A DNA stretch of 64,000 bases from Microglena sp. YARC (GCA_022414725.1 CM039462.1:33900156-33964155); one strand, 5' to 3'; positions 37,269-47,457 are shown, counted from the first letter of the stretch. Numbers and translations are program-made. Notes: generated from the sequence alone by a model not told the origin.

Positions 37269-37667
37269 AACGCTAGGTATGACGCTCGAACTTTTCTAAC
37301 GATGATGTTTTATATTGGCTTTGCACATCGCGAGCTAATACACAATGATTGGGCATGCCTGGGTACGCAAAGCGCCGGTCCCTTTAATCTGAGTGATTGA
37401 GTGATTGACGATGTATGTATGTGTTCCGCATCCTTGTGTCCTACGATACATTCGACCGTGTTCCGCCGTTTGCGTGTGATAGAGTGCGTGCGTGAGAGTG
37501 AGTGAGTGAGTGAGTGGTTGGTGGGCATCAACATCTCGACAGCAGCCGCCGCGACGCGTGTGTGAGGATGCGGCATGTGTCGTGATAAAGTGCGTTATCC
37601 TATCTATCTATCCTATCGGACAGCATAACCAGAGTGCATCTCTTGCACATAATGCACCGGTCACCAG
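37269..37667. repeat. Dispersed repeats
   Basis: GTTCCGCCGTTTGCGTGTG at 37,459, a GAGT run, and the block GAGTGGTTGGTGGGCATC to ACAGCAGCCGCCGCGACGC (37,511-37,558), which recurs at 59,039-59,090. A TATC microsatellite lies at about 37,600. Confidence 0.6.
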
Positions 37668-37955
37668 ATGCCAACTTTGAGGAATGACGTGTTGCAGCAC
37701 ATGACAGGCACATGCATGTGTTGTCATCCATCTTTCTTGCTTGATCATAATCCCAAGTCGTGCGACTGGTGTGACATCGAGGCGAGCAAATGGGAGCTGA
37801 TTGCGAATGTAGCAGCACTTAATGGTAAATTAGAGTGTCTCGTCAATGCATGGCATCATGGACAATGTTTCATCAATTCATACCGTGTCGCCCTTCATGC
37901 AGCTGCACGTGGGCAAATGGCTTGTCTTTCATTCTTGTTTGATCCTAAACCCTAA
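37668..37955 (+). CDS. Short Cys/ankyrin-like protein
   Basis: 95 residues. Four Cys in CMCC...CDWC, then helix pairs WELIANVAALNGKLECLV and ALHAAARGQMACLSFL like one or two ankyrin units. The stop falls within a CCTAAACCCTAAA motif, and the next gene starts six bases later. The 5' end is partly duplicated at 38,574-38,605. Probably a truncated larger ankyrin gene. Confidence 0.45.
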   Translation: MPTLRNDVLQHMTGTCMCCHPSFLLDHNPKSCDWCDIEASKWELIANVAALNGKLECLVNAWHHGQCFINSYRVALHAAARGQMACLSFLFDPKP

Positions 37956-37961
37956 ACTTCA

Positions 37962-38450
37962 ATGGATAACTTCAAGAAGTTGGATACAAGCATGTATGCG
38001 TGTTTCACAGTTTCAGGCAGTACGTGGAATGGCAAAAAATTTATTTTACATGGAACGGTGGTATTCGATAATGAGGACGACGCCAAGAAATGTTTAGAAA
38101 TACTCGACCTGTACAAAGAGACATTCTACTTCAGGCGTACATCGAACGTGATGAATAAGACTATGTTCACGTTTGACGGCACGACAATCCACCTATTATC
38201 TGGTGCCAAAATTGAGTACGACCAGAATGCTGCTCGATTGAAGAAGATTGTAGAGATAGAAAAGACGTACACGGCAAACGCGTGGGAATACATGGATCCA
38301 ATATTGATTATGGACGATTACGTAAGGCTATTCGGGTATCTTCCGCTCAGGAAAAGGGCATTCTGGAGCTGCTTGCTGTTATGTTTTTCGTGCAGTTGTA
38401 TATTCTGTATCGATCCATGCTATTACGAAGCTAAATCTCATCGCACGTAG
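37962..38450 (+). CDS. Hypothetical family X, copy 1
   Basis: 162 residues beginning MDNFKKLDTSMYACFTVSG. A compact alpha/beta domain (about 1-110) includes FDNEDDAKKCLEIL and FTFDGTTIHLLSGA; the C-terminus is hydrophobic and Cys-rich. Copies at 55,152 (with a 68-bp triplication) and a 3' scrap at 61,758. Copy 1 differs from the others by insertions after MDDYVRLFGY and may itself be altered at its end. Function unknown. Confidence 0.65.
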   Translation: MDNFKKLDTSMYACFTVSGSTWNGKKFILHGTVVFDNEDDAKKCLEILDLYKETFYFRRTSNVMNKTMFTFDGTTIHLLSGAKIEYDQNAARLKKIVEIEKTYTANAWEYMDPILIMDDYVRLFGYLPLRKRAFWSCLLLCFSCSCIFCIDPCYYEAKSHRT

Positions 38451-38718
38451 GTGAGCTCATGCACCCCCCAACGTTTTTCCATTTCCAAGCCTGCTTATAC
38501 ACACGGCTTTCGTTTGAGTACATGCGGTTGCGTAAGACCCGCCGCCGTGCGTGTGTGAGGATGCGGTCGTTCGCTGCCAACTTTGAGGCATGACGTGTTG
38601 CAGCAGGAGTCAGTTATCATTAAAAAATACCGCTTTGAATACATGACAGGCACATGTACATTCCGTCGACTGTATTTGAACGAGTCTTCGATGAAAGTGG
38701 ATCCATTGTCGACATTCG
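38451..38718. other. Intergenic with duplicated scraps
   Basis: Contains a piece of the 37,668 gene (GCCAACTTTGAGGCATGACG) and a dispersed GTGTGTGAGGATGCGG phrase. No gene. Confidence 0.4.
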
Positions 38719-38862
38719 ACGGTTGAACGGTTTACCAAAGAGGCTACTCGGAATATCTTCGAGAACCTCTTCAACCTGCTGCACCCCCCAACGTTACCCA
38801 AAAGCAACGATCTGCAGTCTGGATGATTATAAGGTGTCCCACTTTATTTGAGAACAACTGTA
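38719..38862. mobile_element. MITE M3, partial copy 2
   Basis: Right 143 bp of M3, ending TTTGAGAACAACTGTA. Confidence 0.75.
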
Positions 38863-38997
38863 GATGGAGCTCGACTGTATAAGAAAACAACTCGACCATG
38901 AAACAAATGTTCATAAATGCATGGCTGGGAGAATTTTGTCTTTTCAGACCTACAGTCGGCGGAACAGTAAAATGAAACATATATCAGATGGAAATAA

Positions 38998-39906
38998 ATG
39001 TACGACATCGCCGTTAGAAAATTGGCTTTAAGAATGGTCGCTGACTTGGGTGTGTTAAAAACTTCTGTGTTTACGAACATCAGTCGTTCTACTCTGTGGA
39101 GGTGGAAACGCTTTGGTGTAAATCGAAAACGACGTGAATTTGTAAGCAACCTTTTTGAGACGAATAAGGATTTGTTAAAATCGTTTTTATTGTCAACTCA
39201 ATGCACAACCGCAAGAGGCGTTGTTGCTTTTTTCAAAAGTACTCACAATGTACGATTATCAACTAAAACAGTGTATCGTTTCATAAAACTCATTGGTTTT
39301 ACAAGAAAAAGGAGCAAACTCCGTGGACAGTGCAAAGGGGACTTAGTTCCACTTGTCAATGAATTTTGTAGTAGGTACAAGGAGACAATCAATGCTGGGA
39401 AAATTTTAGTATCAGTTGACGAATGTGGGTTTAGTGAGCGTCTCAAGCCACATTATGGGTATTCCCCTGTAGGAAAACCGGTTATCGTTAAAACTACTGG
39501 TGGGTGGGTACACCATAGTTTGTTGATGGCAGTTTTTTCAGATGGTAGGAAGGAGTTCGTTGTGAAGAAAGGATCTGTGAAGAAGACGGACTTCGCTGCA
39601 TTTATTGACTCATTGAGTTTGTGCAATAATTCAGTAGTAATAATGGACAACGCCAGTATCCATAAGAACTTGGTCCTCAGAAGCCCCGTAAATATTTGTT
39701 ACACTCCTCCTTACAGTCCAGAATTCAATGCTATTGAGCTGTGCTTCGCTAAGGTGAAGAAGGACTTTCGTCGATTGAACTATATACCAAACGATACAAA
39801 GACGCACGTGTCTGATATGATTTCCTTAGCATTCAGCAACCTCACTGATAAAATCATTATGGGTTGTTTTGACCACGTATGGAACACGTATGTGATGTTT
39901 GTATAA
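38998..39906 (+). CDS. Tc1/mariner-like transposase (element 2)
   Basis: 302 residues, uninterrupted. N-terminal helix-turn-helix (about 8-50, with STLWRWKRFGVNRKRREF), a second helical domain to about 110, then the catalytic core: Asp141 in VSVDECGF, Asp217 in VIMDNASIH, Glu247 in YSPEFNAIE. There are 29 residues between the second Asp and Glu, fewer than the 34 in the other two transposases of this window, owing to a shorter helix after DNASIHKN. The ATG lies 47 bases inside the element. It overlaps the next frame by 28 bases. Confidence 0.9.
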   Translation: MYDIAVRKLALRMVADLGVLKTSVFTNISRSTLWRWKRFGVNRKRREFVSNLFETNKDLLKSFLLSTQCTTARGVVAFFKSTHNVRLSTKTVYRFIKLIGFTRKRSKLRGQCKGDLVPLVNEFCSRYKETINAGKILVSVDECGFSERLKPHYGYSPVGKPVIVKTTGGWVHHSLLMAVFSDGRKEFVVKKGSVKKTDFAAFIDSLSLCNNSVVIMDNASIHKNLVLRSPVNICYTPPYSPEFNAIELCFAKVKKDFRRLNYIPNDTKTHVSDMISLAFSNLTDKIIMGCFDHVWNTYVMFV

Positions 39907-39935
39907 AGAGTTCTGTGATGTATAAATTATGTAAG

Positions 39936-42282
39936 ATGGCAACGAAACCTCCGACAGTCGCGAAATTGAAGGAGCTACTAAAATTGGCCGAAGTAGCATA
40001 CTCATCAAAGGACAAGAAGGACGATATTGTCCGTTTATGCGAAGACAATGGTCTCATCGCCAGACCCCCTCCAGAATACAAGACGGTGGAAAAGATGTGT
40101 GTCGTGAAATGCGCCCTGAAGAAGGCAATGAGTCTTGACGATGAAGAATTCGGTAAGTTTAGGGAGCATGTGGATCAGCTCGTCAATGTGGTGAGCCGCA
40201 TGTTGCGGCGTTCCAGTCTGGTGCTGACTTTCCATGTCACGAGGCTCATGGAGGGCGACCTGCCGATTCCTAATATGTACGATATGAAGGATACCTACTG
40301 GAAGAATTGGCTAAGGATCGGAGTTGACGGTGTCTTCCCAGATGAAGAGAGTAGAATATCATACGAATCCGTGAAAGACGTAATCGGAAAGGTGCTTGGT
40401 AGCGATGACCCTGACTACATCAACTCCTACCCTATCTATTTCGACCAGGTTTTGAACTATGCCGGTCACACATTGAGCACTGTCGTGTCGAACAACGCAT
40501 GGGTTCCTTTGGTACCTCGTCTGACACGCCTCACTAAGGCTACTTTGAATGCACTGAAAGCTCCGAAGACCATCCGTGTGTACGACGTGATGAGGGTTAT
40601 CCAACAAGAAATACAGGAGATGGAATCTTGGCCAGAGTCTGTTCAGGAGTATGTCCGTGAAGTTCGAGTCAGGCTGAAAGTTCCAGATGGAAGTCGACTT
40701 TATGATGACTATGGCAAAGACATGGACTTCCCGACCATGGTCCGGTTCAATTATTGGATGCAGACACGGTTGGAGGCTATTGGTGCACGTCGTATCCGGT
40801 TGATGCCCATCTTTAATGTCCAACGGGCGCATGTCCGCCTTGACATGAAGACCCTCGTGAACCTATTCAGGCACGTGTTCCCCAAAGACCCAAACATCGT
40901 CGAGCTTTCAAAGTGGAAAGATGTAAAGGATCCCGACCGCTTCATGTTGCCTCTGAAGCCTGCAGTTAAGAAAAAAATCATGTGGTCCTGGTGAATGGGA
41001 GGCATACAAGTTGGCCCAACAGAAGTACGATGCTGACGTTAATGATATCAAGGATACTGACGAGTACAGACATGCAAAGGGTAGGTATGACACGCTCGTG
41101 AACGCCCGAAAAACAGTCGCAGGTTCCTTCTTCAAGAAACCTCCTGTCAAGACGGGGTGGGTGTTCGATTGTAGCATCTGTACTGACGGAGTCTCATTGA
41201 GCATGCAGTACAGCAAGACAGTACAGGTTCGTGTATCCGATCTGAAGAAGACAAGTAAGAGGTCTCGTGACGATGAAGGTATGAGCGTCTCAGAACAGTA
41301 TGACCATAAACTCAAAACGACATTGCCCGATATGGGTATCGTCGTTCTGGGTGTGGATCCTGGTAGGAGCAACATCGCTACAGTCACGTATCTGGCAGAC
41401 GACAAAAGCAAGACATGGAAGCTTACACGCGGAGCTTTTTACCACAAGTCTGGTATCAAGAAACAGAAAAAACAGCAAGAAAAACGTTTCTCAGACATGA
41501 TTCCTAGATGGGAGTTTCTTCGTGAAAATGGAGCAGCGTTGAGTACATCCAGGACAGATGATATCTCGGCTTACTTGAAAAATTACGCTACGTTTTCCGA
41601 CGAGTGGTGGAGGATGGCACTCCTTCGCAGAGAATCCCGAGACAACTTTCAGAGGTACATTGGCAAGCGCAAGGCTATGGACTCATTTTGGGCAGGGATC
41701 AAGCGCAACATGAAGTTGGATCATCCTGACCTGAGGGTTCGCGTAGCATATGGTTCTGCAATCACGACTATGAAGGCTACCGGACCAGGAGAGGTAGCTG
41801 TGCCTACGGGATCTATGTTCGCTTCCTGCAAGCGCCTCTTCAAAGAGGAGGTTCATGTGACAGATGAGTTCAAGACGACTCTCATGTCTTGGGAAACCGG
41901 TGCCAAGAAGGAATGTGTTTACAAAAATCCAAGTGTCCAAATAACCACGGAAGGGCAGATTCGTCTAGGTTACGAGTTGTTGGGTCACACCCCATTGAAG
42001 GAGACTCCAAATGTCTCTTATCGCGACCAGTTGGCGGTGAGGATGTACTGCACACGTAAACAAATCCAAGAAAAACACAGGAGGGGTGGCTTAGCCCCCT
42101 CTCTTGTCGACAACAACTCGATCAAGCGGTACCCTGAGGTACGAGGACTGCGATTCTCTCCAGAAACCAGCACTTACTCGGACCGGGACCGCTCCTCTGC
42201 TCTCACAATCGCAAGGCTGCACTGCATGGAACTGTTGGGTCAAGGGAGACCGCTTCCATTTTGCAGGGATGCGTGTTGTTGA
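39936..42282 (+). pseudogene. Fanzor1-type nuclease split by a frameshift
   Basis: The first frame (to 40,994, start preferred at 39,936) begins with a SAP-like helix pair (VAKLKELLKLAEVAYSSKDK, DDIVRLCEDNGL). The second frame carries the nuclease core: VLGVDPGRSNIA (RuvC-I Asp), AYGSA with GEVAVPTGS, DEFKTTLMSW, and VRGLRFSPET with SDRDRSSALTIA (RuvC-III). The shift needed is +1 at an A7 run (40,972-40,978), consistent with one extra A; the second frame reads CGPGEWEAYKLAQQ across the break and has no ATG of its own. Otherwise complete, so it may be recently inactivated or misread. Confidence 0.85.
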
Positions 42283-42404
42283 TGGGCTACAAAAAAACAT
42301 GATGGTGTTCCACTGCCCCGTGGGTTGCTACACCATAAGGTTACACCATAAGGTGTACCGTACACTCCAGGAGGCGGTTTCATTTTAGTATTCCGTCGAG
42401 TGTA

Positions 42405-42875
42405 GATGACACGTGCGTGAAGTTCTGGAGTAAACACAATATTGTGAGAACAGTCACAATCGACCCCAGTTGGATATCCACAAAACCGTGTTTAATGATA
42501 CTGGACGGATTCATATGCGACACGTATGAGATCCAACCTCATCGTCATCTTCAGCAAATAGAAGGAAGCCATGATTACAAGTGGAGCTTCTGGATTGTGC
42601 CAGCAAGGCTATCTGACCGGTGTAGAAGTGTATACGCAACTAGCGAGACATACCACCAACAATTACAAATAAATTATATCGTTGAGAATGTCACACTTGC
42701 GAAATATGCTAAAAATATCCAACAAGCGTGGCGTGCCCACCATATTAGGCGTAAAAACGCTATCCAACTCATCCAAACCCAATTTCGAAAAAGCATCTAC
42801 GATCCCACGTATGTGTTGTGCCGAAGGCGCCTCGTCCGCGAGTTCTCTGAACTACAAATGAACTTCAGGTGCTGA
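42405..42875 (+). pseudogene. IQ-tailed gene disrupted by element 2
   Basis: The 5' part of this gene is at 38,917-38,952 (ATG and 12 codons), directly before the element. With one TA duplicate removed the frame is continuous across the insertion, giving about 168 residues. The remaining part has a beta-rich middle and a C-terminus with NIQQAWRAHHIRRKNAIQLI and YDPTYVLCRRRLVREF, the IQ-like and CxRRL motifs also seen at 25,759. A GTG at 42,417 could restart translation but would lack the first 16 or so residues. Confidence 0.75.
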
Positions 42876-42936
42876 GGTCTCAAGCTAGCGAGTCTTTCAG
42901 GAGACTCTAAATCCTGATTAGAAATTTTAAAATATC
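42876..42936. mobile_element. MITE M2 internal fragment
   Basis: GTCTCAAGCTAGCGAG to ATTTTAAAATATCGG, the middle of M2 without termini, abutting the stop of the gene above. Confidence 0.65.
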
Positions 42937-43084
42937 GGATAGAGTATCGACTTCTTTGCGATGCGAGCGATCGTCCCCCGTAAGTCGACATCGTTCCGCT
43001 GACTGTAATGGTCTCTCTCTGTGAGTCGACTCGACATGTTCCGCCGTGATGCGAGAGGTCGGTCGCCATGTGACTCGCACTCAA

Positions 43085-43588
43085 TTCTTTGACAGGACCA
43101 CCGCATCTTATTGTGTACCTGGTTCCTGACAGGTATGCGCAACTCTTTTTCATGTCAGTACTCCAACAATTAGGGATATCTGTCACTGCCCCACACTCTG
43201 CCAGTTTAATGGCAAAACTTGAAGACCACTCCCCGAGCAGGAACGTCTTTTTCAAAACACACATGTACTGCCATGGTGTGTAGTACGGATGTAAGCTATC
43301 GTCACATTTGTGACAGGGTGTATTCAGCTCCTTTGTATCAGTTCGGTCTAGCAAGTTGTCGAGAGCTTTCATGGAATCGGTCATCACCCACCATGCATCT
43401 GAATGTTGAACCAGGATCCCCTTTTGTTCCGACTCTTTGTATGCCCTCACCAGTGCATCTTCCACGCACCTGATTCCAATACCCATGTTGCTGTAGATAA
43501 GTCCATCAAGCGTGTGCTCTTGTGATGCGTTGCCACTTGCTATGTTCTTCAAATAGTTCTTGATTTCGCTTAGCTGTAATAAAGCCAT
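43085..43588 (-). CDS. Hypothetical protein, C-terminus lost to a dispersed repeat
   Basis: ATG at 43,588. About 168 native residues: helical start (LSEIKNYLKNIASG), then CHKCDDSLHPYY and a second Cys pair region (WSTDMKKSCAYL, TIRCGG), possibly metal-binding. After VKEL the frame enters the repeat (CACATGGCGACCGACCTCTC...) and continues, as nonsense, through M2 to 42,797, antisense to the IQ gene. Not recognised. Confidence 0.55.
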
Positions 43589-43840
43589 TTTCCCTCACAA
43601 CATACTATTTTCCACCTGAAGGAAACGTAGTGTGGCAAGTGCCCAAGTTGAGCCTTACGACCCGACTGCGACAACCCAAGAAGAAATCCAGCCTAAATCC
43701 TAATGGCATGTGGCATCAGAGCAGAGCAGTTAAGGGTGGGCAAGATCAACCAACAAAAGAGGGTAGGGTGTGGGGAGATCATCCCATTGCATTTGGTCCT
43801 GCTTTGGCTGGACTGTATCATGACACCCCGTTGAACAATT
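43589..43840. other. Intergenic
   Basis: A plus-strand frame without ATG (43,630-43,878) gives WGDHPIAFGPALAGLYHD; possibly a gene remnant. Confidence 0.3.
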
Positions 43841-45254
43841 TTACACATCATTCCATCCATTGTACGTCAACGAAGTGAGTCCTTCCAGAGGTGATATGTC
43901 GTCCACGTCGGTTCCCTCCATGTTCAGATGAACCAACGAAGTGAGTCCTGCCAGCGGTGATATGTCGTCCACGTCGGTTTTCGAAATGTCCAGGTGCACC
44001 AATGAAGTGAGTCCTGCCAGTGGTGATATGTCTTCCACGTCGGTGCCCTTCATGTTCAGGTGAATCAACGAAGCGAGTCCTGCCAGTGGTGATATGTCTT
44101 CCACGTCGGTGCCCTTCATGTCCAGGTGAATCAACAAAGCGAGTCCTGCCAGTGGTGATATGTCTTTCACACGTGTGCCCTTCATGTTCAGGTGAATCAA
44201 CGAAGCGAGTCCTGTCAGCGGCGATATGTCAAGCACCTTGCTCCGGCGACAAGACGAAATGGAGCCGGACATCGGTACTCGGTCTTCGACCACACATGTG
44301 TACGCCATGTTCAGATGAACCAACGAAGTGAGGCCGGACAGTACTGATATAGAGGGTACACGTGTTCCCTCCATGTTCAGGTGAAGCAACGCAGTGATAC
44401 CGGACACCGGTGAGATGTCTTCGAGCTTGTATTTGAGATGCGAAATGTCGAGGTGAATCAACGAATTGAGGGCGGACAGAGATGATAGGTATTCCACTTC
44501 GGTGCCCTCCATGTTGAGGTGAATCAACGAAGTGAGTCCTGCCAGCGGTGATAGGTCCTGTTCGCCCACCCGTGTGTACGCCATGTTCAGATGAACCAAC
44601 TCGGTGAGTCCGGAAAGCGTTGATATGTCTTCTAGTCTGTTTCCGATATGCGAAATGTTGAGGTGAACCAACGCATTGAGTCCTGAAATCGATGATAATG
44701 GGTGTTCGTCCACGTACGTGAGGTGCGAAATATCTAGGTGAATCAACGAAGTGAGACCGGACAGCGATGATATGTCGGTCACAAGTGTGTGCGAAATGTC
44801 TAGGTGCGTCAACGAAGTGAGTCCGGAAAGCGGTGATAATAGGTCTTCGTCCACGTAGGTGTGCGCCATGTTCAGGTGCGTCAACGAAGTGAGTCCGTAC
44901 AGTGGCGATATGTCGGTCACGTAGGTGTTCGATATGTCCAGGTGAACCAACGAAGTGAGGCCGGACAGCGGCGATATGTCTTGGATCTTGTCTTCGATAG
45001 CCGACATTGATTGGTAGGGTACGTCTTTCCCCCTGATTGATACCGATTTTCAACTCTTTAAGCCTGCAAATGCGTGATAATGCGTATTCCAAACTTTTAT
45101 AATGTCTCAGGTGGATCCTTGTGACACACCGGGGTGCGACGCATCTCCACTGTTTGCTAACGAGAGCCACTTGTTTGAGGTGGCATTCGTTCGAAATCGC
45201 ATTGGCTATAATGATCTCCAATACATCTTCATTGATTTCGTCAAAGGAACTCAT
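43841..45254 (-). pseudogene. F-box/leucine-rich-repeat protein, frameshifted (copy 1)
   Basis: Start at 45,254. An F-box-like domain (INEDVLEIIIANAI, VALVSKQWRCVAPRC) of about 75 residues, then about 15 leucine-rich repeats of 22-25 residues with consensus DISPLAGLTSLVHLNMEGT, of the SDS22/internalin type. Compared with the intact paralogue at 57,221, one extra base near 45,020 puts the two parts in different frames. LRR units 11-15 are nearly identical, a sign of recent expansion. One unit (around SGSISSCRRSKVL) carries a degenerate insert. The likely role is a Cullin-ligase adaptor. Confidence 0.8.
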
Positions 45255-45608
45255 TCGTTCGTGAAGTGTGCTGTGCTGATGGTTGTTTATACTGAAGAAT
45301 GGTTGTTTACAATCAATTCGAGGACTCCGAGACGATGAGGGACGAGAATCCGCCACCGCATCCGTGTGTCATGAATGGACGGACGAACGGACGGTGTGGA
45401 TGCGACAGTTTCCCGCCGTTTGCGTGTGTAAACAAGTCAGATGACTTGAAGAAGAATAATGAATCGCATCCAATGCATCAATCATCATCGAACCCTCAAG
45501 GACCGTACAGAGTGCCCAGTTAGCTTTCCCAGCTTTGAAGTTGCGAGTGTAACGGTTCCCTAGAGGAGGAACTGCTCGTCTTCACACTATGACACTCTGC
45601 CAGACAGC
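45255..45608. other. Intergenic with dispersed motif
   Basis: CGACAGTTTCCCGCCGTTTGCGTGTG (within 45,398-45,430) and a GGACGGACGAACGGACGG run. No gene; the segment just before 45,609 may encode the lost start of the protease gene. Confidence 0.45.
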
Positions 45609-46376
45609 GTGTTGGGCGCAGCACTTGACAGCCTTCTGGCGTGCCGGAGTTTGGTACCGGATAAGCACCTTGGTCTGTCGCGTCTCGACGGCGTAATAAT
45701 TCCCCTGACAGAGCTGGTAAGGGAGCTTGAAATTATGGAAGTGTATGAAGACTTCGAGATGCCAGGTAGGGCGACGGTGTCCAGAAACCCATACCAGGCT
45801 GCCATGGACGATGTGATGTGCTCCGTGTTCTGTGAGCGATCGGTAGTTTACTCTGCCAGCAAAACACTGTTTAATTTGCACTACCTGTCAGTTACTGATG
45901 AGCTGGTTCCTTATGACGCAATGTCATCTGGTCGGTTTTACGGGGGGTTGAACCGCATTTTGTTTCCCGTAATTGTCAAGGCGGATCCCATTATGTGTGA
46001 GGCTGCTGAGCCATTGCACCAGTTCAAGATTTCCATGATGTATGACACGGGCTCTACACTCAGCTACATGACGCTGGAGGTATTACACGCCTTGGGGTAC
46101 AAGAATGCAGTTTATCCTCCAGATCCGAAGCTCCCTCACTCGGAGCACATGTATGAGGTGTGCATCAGCGGTATTTCCACACAGGTGGGATTGTGCCCCA
46201 AGACCAGATGCGAGCATGTGTGTCTCCTGGGCCAACAGTTCTTGATGGATGCCAGGATGCATGTTGCTATCGATTACGTGACGAGGACTGCTTGCATGAA
46301 ACGCTCTTACACTCGACGGAATACTAAAATGAAACCGCTTTCTGTAGTGTACGGTACACCTTGCGGTGTAACCTAA
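45609..46376 (+). CDS. Retropepsin-like aspartic protease
   Basis: 255 codons. FKISMMYDTGSTLSYM carries the DTG catalytic Asp (about residue 146) in the strand-turn context of retropepsins, and LLGQQFLMDARMHVAID matches the family's LLG-x-x-F/W-L block. Single-domain, so it would dimerise. The ~120-residue N-terminal region is unassigned. The frame opens at GTG; the first in-frame ATG is 45,735, so the start is doubtful. From 46,308 the frame reads a Fanzor-element terminus (YTRRNTKMKP...), so the native C-terminus is replaced. No reverse transcriptase is nearby, hence not a retroelement. Confidence 0.7.
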   Translation: MLGAALDSLLACRSLVPDKHLGLSRLDGVIIPLTELVRELEIMEVYEDFEMPGRATVSRNPYQAAMDDVMCSVFCERSVVYSASKTLFNLHYLSVTDELVPYDAMSSGRFYGGLNRILFPVIVKADPIMCEAAEPLHQFKISMMYDTGSTLSYMTLEVLHALGYKNAVYPPDPKLPHSEHMYEVCISGISTQVGLCPKTRCEHVCLLGQQFLMDARMHVAIDYVTRTACMKRSYTRRNTKMKPLSVVYGTPCGVT

Positions 46377-46416
46377 TGTTGTCACGACCACCGGAGGGGG
46401 ACCGAGTGGTGTCTAC
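46308..46416. mobile_element. Solo Fanzor-element terminus with hairpin
   Basis: TACACTCGACGGAATAC, then TACACC-TTGC-GGTGTA and CACGACCACCGGAGGGGG. The CAACAATACGAGTTTTTATT sequence following it (46,410-46,450) is also present after the terminus at 9,740. Confidence 0.8.
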
Positions 46417-46450
46417 AACAATACGAGTTTTTATTCATCAACAACAACAG

Positions 46451-47203
46451 TTACTGATGTAGTGATCTCTTTTTTTCATTTTCTGCGAGATGAAAGAAAT
46501 CGATGTTTTTACCTAGAATCGCGAAAACGATCTTCTTGAAGCACCCTTCTACCTGTTCGATCTCGGCAAACATGATCTCGGCAACGTGTTTAGGTGGACA
46601 CCCGAACGCCCCGCATCCCCAAGCTCCTAATACGATGCTGTCATGTCCGTACTTGTGAGCTACACTCAATACGAGTCTCACCTTTTCGCGAAACAATTGA
46701 CTGTCTTTCTCTGAGAACCTGTTGTCCACCAGCTGTGGCATGGAAATGCACGGACATGCCAAGAAGGATGCCGATTTAGAAAACTTCAGGAACTCGAATC
46801 CGTCTCTCTCACACTCCCTGATGATGTCGACGTCGAACGATACAACGGCTTCCCTTTCTCCGATCGGGTAAAACGACCTCGAGAGATGACGATGGTAGTT
46901 CGTCCTCCGGAACAACGACTCTTCCTGCATCCCACCTCCACAAGACACGCACCCCCCAGGATTATGTATGTCCGCCATGTTCAAGACGAGCGGGTGCATA
47001 CCTTGCTCTATAAGGTCTAGTGTCGCATCTACTGTGTCCATGTTCATGACACGGATATCGGTCCGCATCGTACCATATTTCGTGCGATCAAACTCGAATG
47101 AAGGATCGTACGAAACTTTCAAAGAAGCACGAGGAGGGACACGATCCTCGAATATCCGAATGTTTTCGTGCCACACACGTACTCTCCTTTTAAAATCCTC
47201 CAT
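46451..47203 (-). CDS. PARG-like poly(ADP-ribose) glycohydrolase (TIGR02452 type)
   Basis: 250 residues. The macro-domain PARG signature is clear: NMADIHNPGG (about 75-84), GGGMQEESLFRRTN (GGG 89-91, Glu-Glu 94-95), and GAWGCGAFGCPP (193-204) for the diphosphate loop. Enzymes of this type remove ADP-ribose chains; in viruses this can reverse host PARP defence, an inference here. Length and motifs match the small bacterial and viral form. ATG at 47,203 with a short leader. The gene is divergent from the SET gene, 254 bases away. Confidence 0.92.
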   Translation of the reverse strand: MEDFKRRVRVWHENIRIFEDRVPPRASLKVSYDPSFEFDRTKYGTMRTDIRVMNMDTVDATLDLIEQGMHPLVLNMADIHNPGGCVSCGGGMQEESLFRRTNYHRHLSRSFYPIGEREAVVSFDVDIIRECERDGFEFLKFSKSASFLACPCISMPQLVDNRFSEKDSQLFREKVRLVLSVAHKYGHDSIVLGAWGCGAFGCPPKHVAEIMFAEIEQVEGCFKKIVFAILGKNIDFFHLAENEKKRSLHQ

Positions 47204-47457
47204 ACCTGTTTTTTAAGAAAGATCTTCTTATACGAACTCTTCGGCCGTGTTCACTCATATCAGTATCAGGGGTGGTGGGGTTTTCGAGGAACTTCTCGGC
47301 GAAAACGCGTGAGGTCGGTCGCTCTGTGACTCGACTCGACAGGTGCCGCCGTGATGCGGTAGTGGGTGTGTCCCACTTTATTTGAGAACAACTGTACATT
47401 ACAATTTTATGGTGTAAATGGAATAATAGATCTTTCAGTGAGAACAACTGTAACAAC
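47204..47457. other. Intergenic with M3-like end and dispersed repeat
   Basis: Dispersed repeat (GAGGTCGGTCGCTCTGTGACTC) at about 47,309, then GTGTCCCACTTTATTTGAG and AACAACTGTA, an M3 terminus, at 47,368-47,397. A second GAGAACAACTGTA lies 9 bases before the SET gene start. Confidence 0.6.

Larger units (their letters stand above)
38951..42404 (+). mobile_element. Tc1/mariner-Fanzor element 2, both ends present
   Basis: 3,454 bp between TA dinucleotides. Left end TACAGTCGGCGGAACAG..., right end inverted TACACTCGACGGAATAC...; over 29 positions including the preceding C only four differ, and both continue TAAAATGAAAC. Contents in order: DDE transposase, then a split Fanzor gene. It sits inside another gene (38,917 / 42,405), so the insertion point can be read exactly. 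Many of the solo ends and fragments in this window derive from this family. Confidence 0.9.

Noticed and set aside
40972..40994. Programmed -1 frameshift in the Fanzor gene
   Set aside because: The needed shift is +1 (or -2), which does not fit a standard A-AAA-AAN slippery site; an inserted A is simpler.
43841..45356. Alternative long frames over the LRR gene (for example the reverse frame rich in RTHFVDAPEH)
   Set aside because: Shadow of the 66-bp-type LRR repeat; the LRR frame matches a recognised fold, and the upper part of the shadow frame is the F-box in its proper frame.
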